The notes beneath the pieces are model-generated. The model was not told where the DNA came from. It did not search any database and saw only the letters and a program-made list of their open reading frames with translations. The translations under genes and the position numbers were made by a program. DNA of 8,570 nucleotides, taken from contig CAMCWG010000115.1 in the NCBI GenBank assembly GCA_945882005.1, forward strand, positions 1 to 8,570, given 5' to 3'. The stretch is from Bordetella parapertussis (GTDB lineage: Bacteria > Pseudomonadota > Gammaproteobacteria > Burkholderiales > Burkholderiaceae_B). Shown piece by piece: positions 6,994 to 8,570 of the stretch. How positions within the stretch are numbered: the first letter of the stretch is position 1; each line of letters begins with the position of its first letter.

Positions 6994-8049
6994 ATGAACC
7001 CCCTTGAACATCAGCTGCAGTATCCCTTTGGTGACCAGCTGCCTGCACCCGGTACAACAGCGGAGCTTGCGCCAGGCTTACGCTGGATACGGATGCCTCT
7101 GCCGTTTGCACTGGATCACATTAATTTATGGCTGCTGCGTGATTGCATCGACGGCAAACAAGGCTGGACCATCATCGACTGCGGGATAAGCCGTGACGAA
7201 GTCAAGGCGCTATGGACGGAACTGTTCAAGACGCAATTAGAAGGCTTGCCTGTCTTGCGGGTAATCGTCACGCATATGCATCCAGATCACGTTGGGTTAG
7301 CAAGCTGGCTCTGCGAGCAATGGGATGTACCACTCTATATGAGCATGACCGACTATATGACGGCCAAGCTCTGGACCGTAAGCAAGGGCGGAGCCTCCGG
7401 TGGTGAAAGCGCCGCCCGTCACCTTGGCCGTCACGGAATGGTTGATCCAGACGCCTTGCAGCAAGTCCGCGAGCGTGCAAGCTACTATCCAAGTCTTGTC
7501 CCAAGCATGCCTGCTTCTTATGTCCGTTTGCTGCACGGCAGTCAGCTCACGATCAATGGCCATGTTTGGGATGCCATTGTCGGCTATGGCCATGCGCCGG
7601 AACACATATCGCTCTACTGCGCGGACCTGAACGTTTTAATTTCAGGTGACATGGTGTTGCCGCGGATCTCAACCAATATAAGCGTGTTCGACTATGAACC
7701 ACTGAGCAATCCCTTGCCACTATATTTAAATTCACTGAACGCCTTTGATCATCTGCCCGCGAACACTCTAGTACTGCCTTCGCATGGCAAACCCTTTACT
7801 GGCTTACACGAGCGTATCGCGCAACAACACGCACACCACGCCGAGCGTTTAGACGAGGTGCTCGCCGCGTGCATCACACCGCAATCGACAACCGACATCT
7901 TGCCTGTCATGTTTAAACGTAAACTTGACCTACACCAAACTACCTTTGCGATGGGTGAGGCGGTCGCACATTTGCACGCCCTGTACTTCGAAGGAAAGCT
8001 CTCCCGTTCGCTTGATGCGGACGGCATTATCCGTTTCAAGAAAATCTAG
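6994..8049 (+). CDS. MBL-fold metallohydrolase (GloB/LACTB2-like)
   Basis: This 351-residue cytoplasmic protein belongs to the metallo-beta-lactamase superfamily. The metal-binding signature is intact: THMHPDH at 93-99 supplies H94, H96, D98 and H99. Further likely ligands are H200 in GYGHAPEH, D219 in SGDMVLP and H264 in LPSHGKPF. A dinuclear zinc (or similar) hydrolase site is therefore predicted. Residues about 275-351 form a mostly helical tail resembling the winged-helix-like C-terminal domain of LACTB2-type proteins. There is no signal peptide, so a secreted beta-lactamase is unlikely. The substrate is unknown; thioester hydrolysis is common among relatives and would fit acyl-CoA chemistry next to mccB, but that is inference. 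The ATG at 6994 follows GGAG (6979-6982) by 11 nt, somewhat long, and no better in-frame start is seen. It is divergent from mccB and 26 bp before metC, probably in one transcript with metC. Confidence 0.88.
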   Translation: MNPLEHQLQYPFGDQLPAPGTTAELAPGLRWIRMPLPFALDHINLWLLRDCIDGKQGWTIIDCGISRDEVKALWTELFKTQLEGLPVLRVIVTHMHPDHVGLASWLCEQWDVPLYMSMTDYMTAKLWTVSKGGASGGESAARHLGRHGMVDPDALQQVRERASYYPSLVPSMPASYVRLLHGSQLTINGHVWDAIVGYGHAPEHISLYCADLNVLISGDMVLPRISTNISVFDYEPLSNPLPLYLNSLNAFDHLPANTLVLPSHGKPFTGLHERIAQQHAHHAERLDEVLAACITPQSTTDILPVMFKRKLDLHQTTFAMGEAVAHLHALYFEGKLSRSLDADGIIRFKKI

Positions 8050-8062
8050 CCATCCCCTATTT

Positions 8063-8069
8063 AAAAGGA
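8063..8069 (+). promoter_or_regulatory. Ribosome-binding site deciding the GTG start of metC
   Basis: AAAAGGA (8063-8069) lies 6 nt before the GTG at 8076, a near-ideal distance. No ATG in this frame occurs until codon 32, by which point conserved N-terminal residues would be lost. The GTG is therefore the preferred start. Confidence 0.75.
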
Positions 8070-8075
8070 CGCGTC

Positions 8076-8570
8076 GTGACTACGCATCATCTCGATACTA
8101 AATTGCTCCATATCGGTAGTGCCCCGTTTGATCCCGAAACCGGCACAGCACCCGTTAACCTGCCTTCCATGCGAACCAGCACAGTCCGCTTTGAAAACCT
8201 CGCGGCACTCGAGCGCGTCTTTGCCAAACGTGCTGCCGGTGAGCGTGCCATCAGCTACGGTCGTTCAGGCATGGATACACACCGTGCCCTCGAAGAAGTC
8301 TTCATGCAACTCGAAGGCGGCACGTACTGCGTGCTCGCACCGTCGGGAATGGCGGCAATTAATATCGCCTTCTTAGGCATTCTAAAAACAGGCGACCATG
8401 TACTCGTGTGTGATGGCGTCTACGGCCCTGTGCGAAACTTGGACCGTGCGTTGCTCAAGGGCCTTGGGATCACTGTGACGTATTTTGCGGCACAAGATGA
8501 TCTCGATGCACTCATTACGCCTGAGACAAAAATGATTTATGTCGAATCACCAGGTTCGCTACTGTTTGAA
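8076..8570 (+). CDS. metC: Cystathionine beta-lyase, N-terminal part (runs off window)
   Basis: An open frame from GTG 8076 continues to the window end without a stop (165 codons). It starts MTTHHLDTKLLHIGSAPF and resembles the N-terminal part of the Cys/Met-metabolism PLP-dependent enzymes. Cystathionine beta-lyase cleaves cystathionine to homocysteine, pyruvate and ammonia in methionine synthesis. Supporting positions are YGRSGMDTH (61-69), whose Y61 and R63 match the residues contacting PLP phosphate across the dimer; LEGG (79-82); PSGMAAI (89-95) in the phosphate-binding loop; Y116 in the position that stacks on the cofactor; and YVESPGSLLFE (155-165), matching the LESPGS segment of MetC. 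The PLP lysine would lie further on, outside the window. The family is about 390 residues, so roughly 230 are missing. It lies 26 bp after the MBL hydrolase gene. Cystathionine gamma-lyase or synthase is possible but less likely given the SPGS motif. Confidence 0.87.
   Translation, partial: MTTHHLDTKLLHIGSAPFDPETGTAPVNLPSMRTSTVRFENLAALERVFAKRAAGERAISYGRSGMDTHRALEEVFMQLEGGTYCVLAPSGMAAINIAFLGILKTGDHVLVCDGVYGPVRNLDRALLKGLGITVTYFAAQDDLDALITPETKMIYVESPGSLLFE

Noticed and set aside
1..8570. Mobile elements, tRNA or rRNA genes, CRISPR arrays, phage or defence genes
   Set aside because: No transposase, integrase, long terminal repeats, spaced direct repeats or tRNA-like folds were seen by eye on either strand, and nearly all sequence is explained by housekeeping or catabolic genes.

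Overview
The window holds five complete genes plus one gene cut at each edge, densely packed and with no sign of a mobile element, RNA gene or CRISPR array. Protein character and gene content suggest a betaproteobacterium, probably Burkholderiales of an Alcaligenaceae-like type with moderate G+C. That placement is inference from family resemblance, not a computed result.

Minus strand, read right to left (6895 to 1): a two-subunit biotin-dependent acyl-CoA carboxylase of the 3-methylcrotonyl-CoA carboxylase type (mccB, then mccA, 20 bp apart); 46 bp later a periplasmic TAXI-type TRAP solute-binding protein; then the fused 4TM/12TM TRAP permease. No terminator is visible from mccB through the binding-protein gene, so these three look co-transcribed. 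A strong intrinsic-terminator-like hairpin lies between the binding protein and the permease and probably lowers permease expression. At the left edge, the first 11 codons of a gene starting MFDILVYLFEN identify the start of smg (DUF494).

Plus strand, read left to right (6994 to 8570): a metallo-beta-lactamase-fold hydrolase with an intact HxHxDH metal site, then 26 bp later the first 165 codons of a cystathionine beta-lyase (metC), cut by the right edge. The 98 bp between mccB and the hydrolase gene is a divergent control region with a 17-bp imperfect dyad and a candidate promoter.

Working model: the carboxylase performs the biotin-dependent step of leucine/isovalerate (or related branched-chain acid) breakdown, and the TAXI-TRAP system may import an organic acid feeding it. 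The other leucine-pathway genes (isovaleryl-CoA dehydrogenase, methylglutaconyl-CoA hydratase, HMG-CoA lyase) are absent from the window. I see no clearly new system. The points of most interest are the carboxylase/TAXI-TRAP linkage, the hairpin inside the transporter operon and the operator-like dyad.
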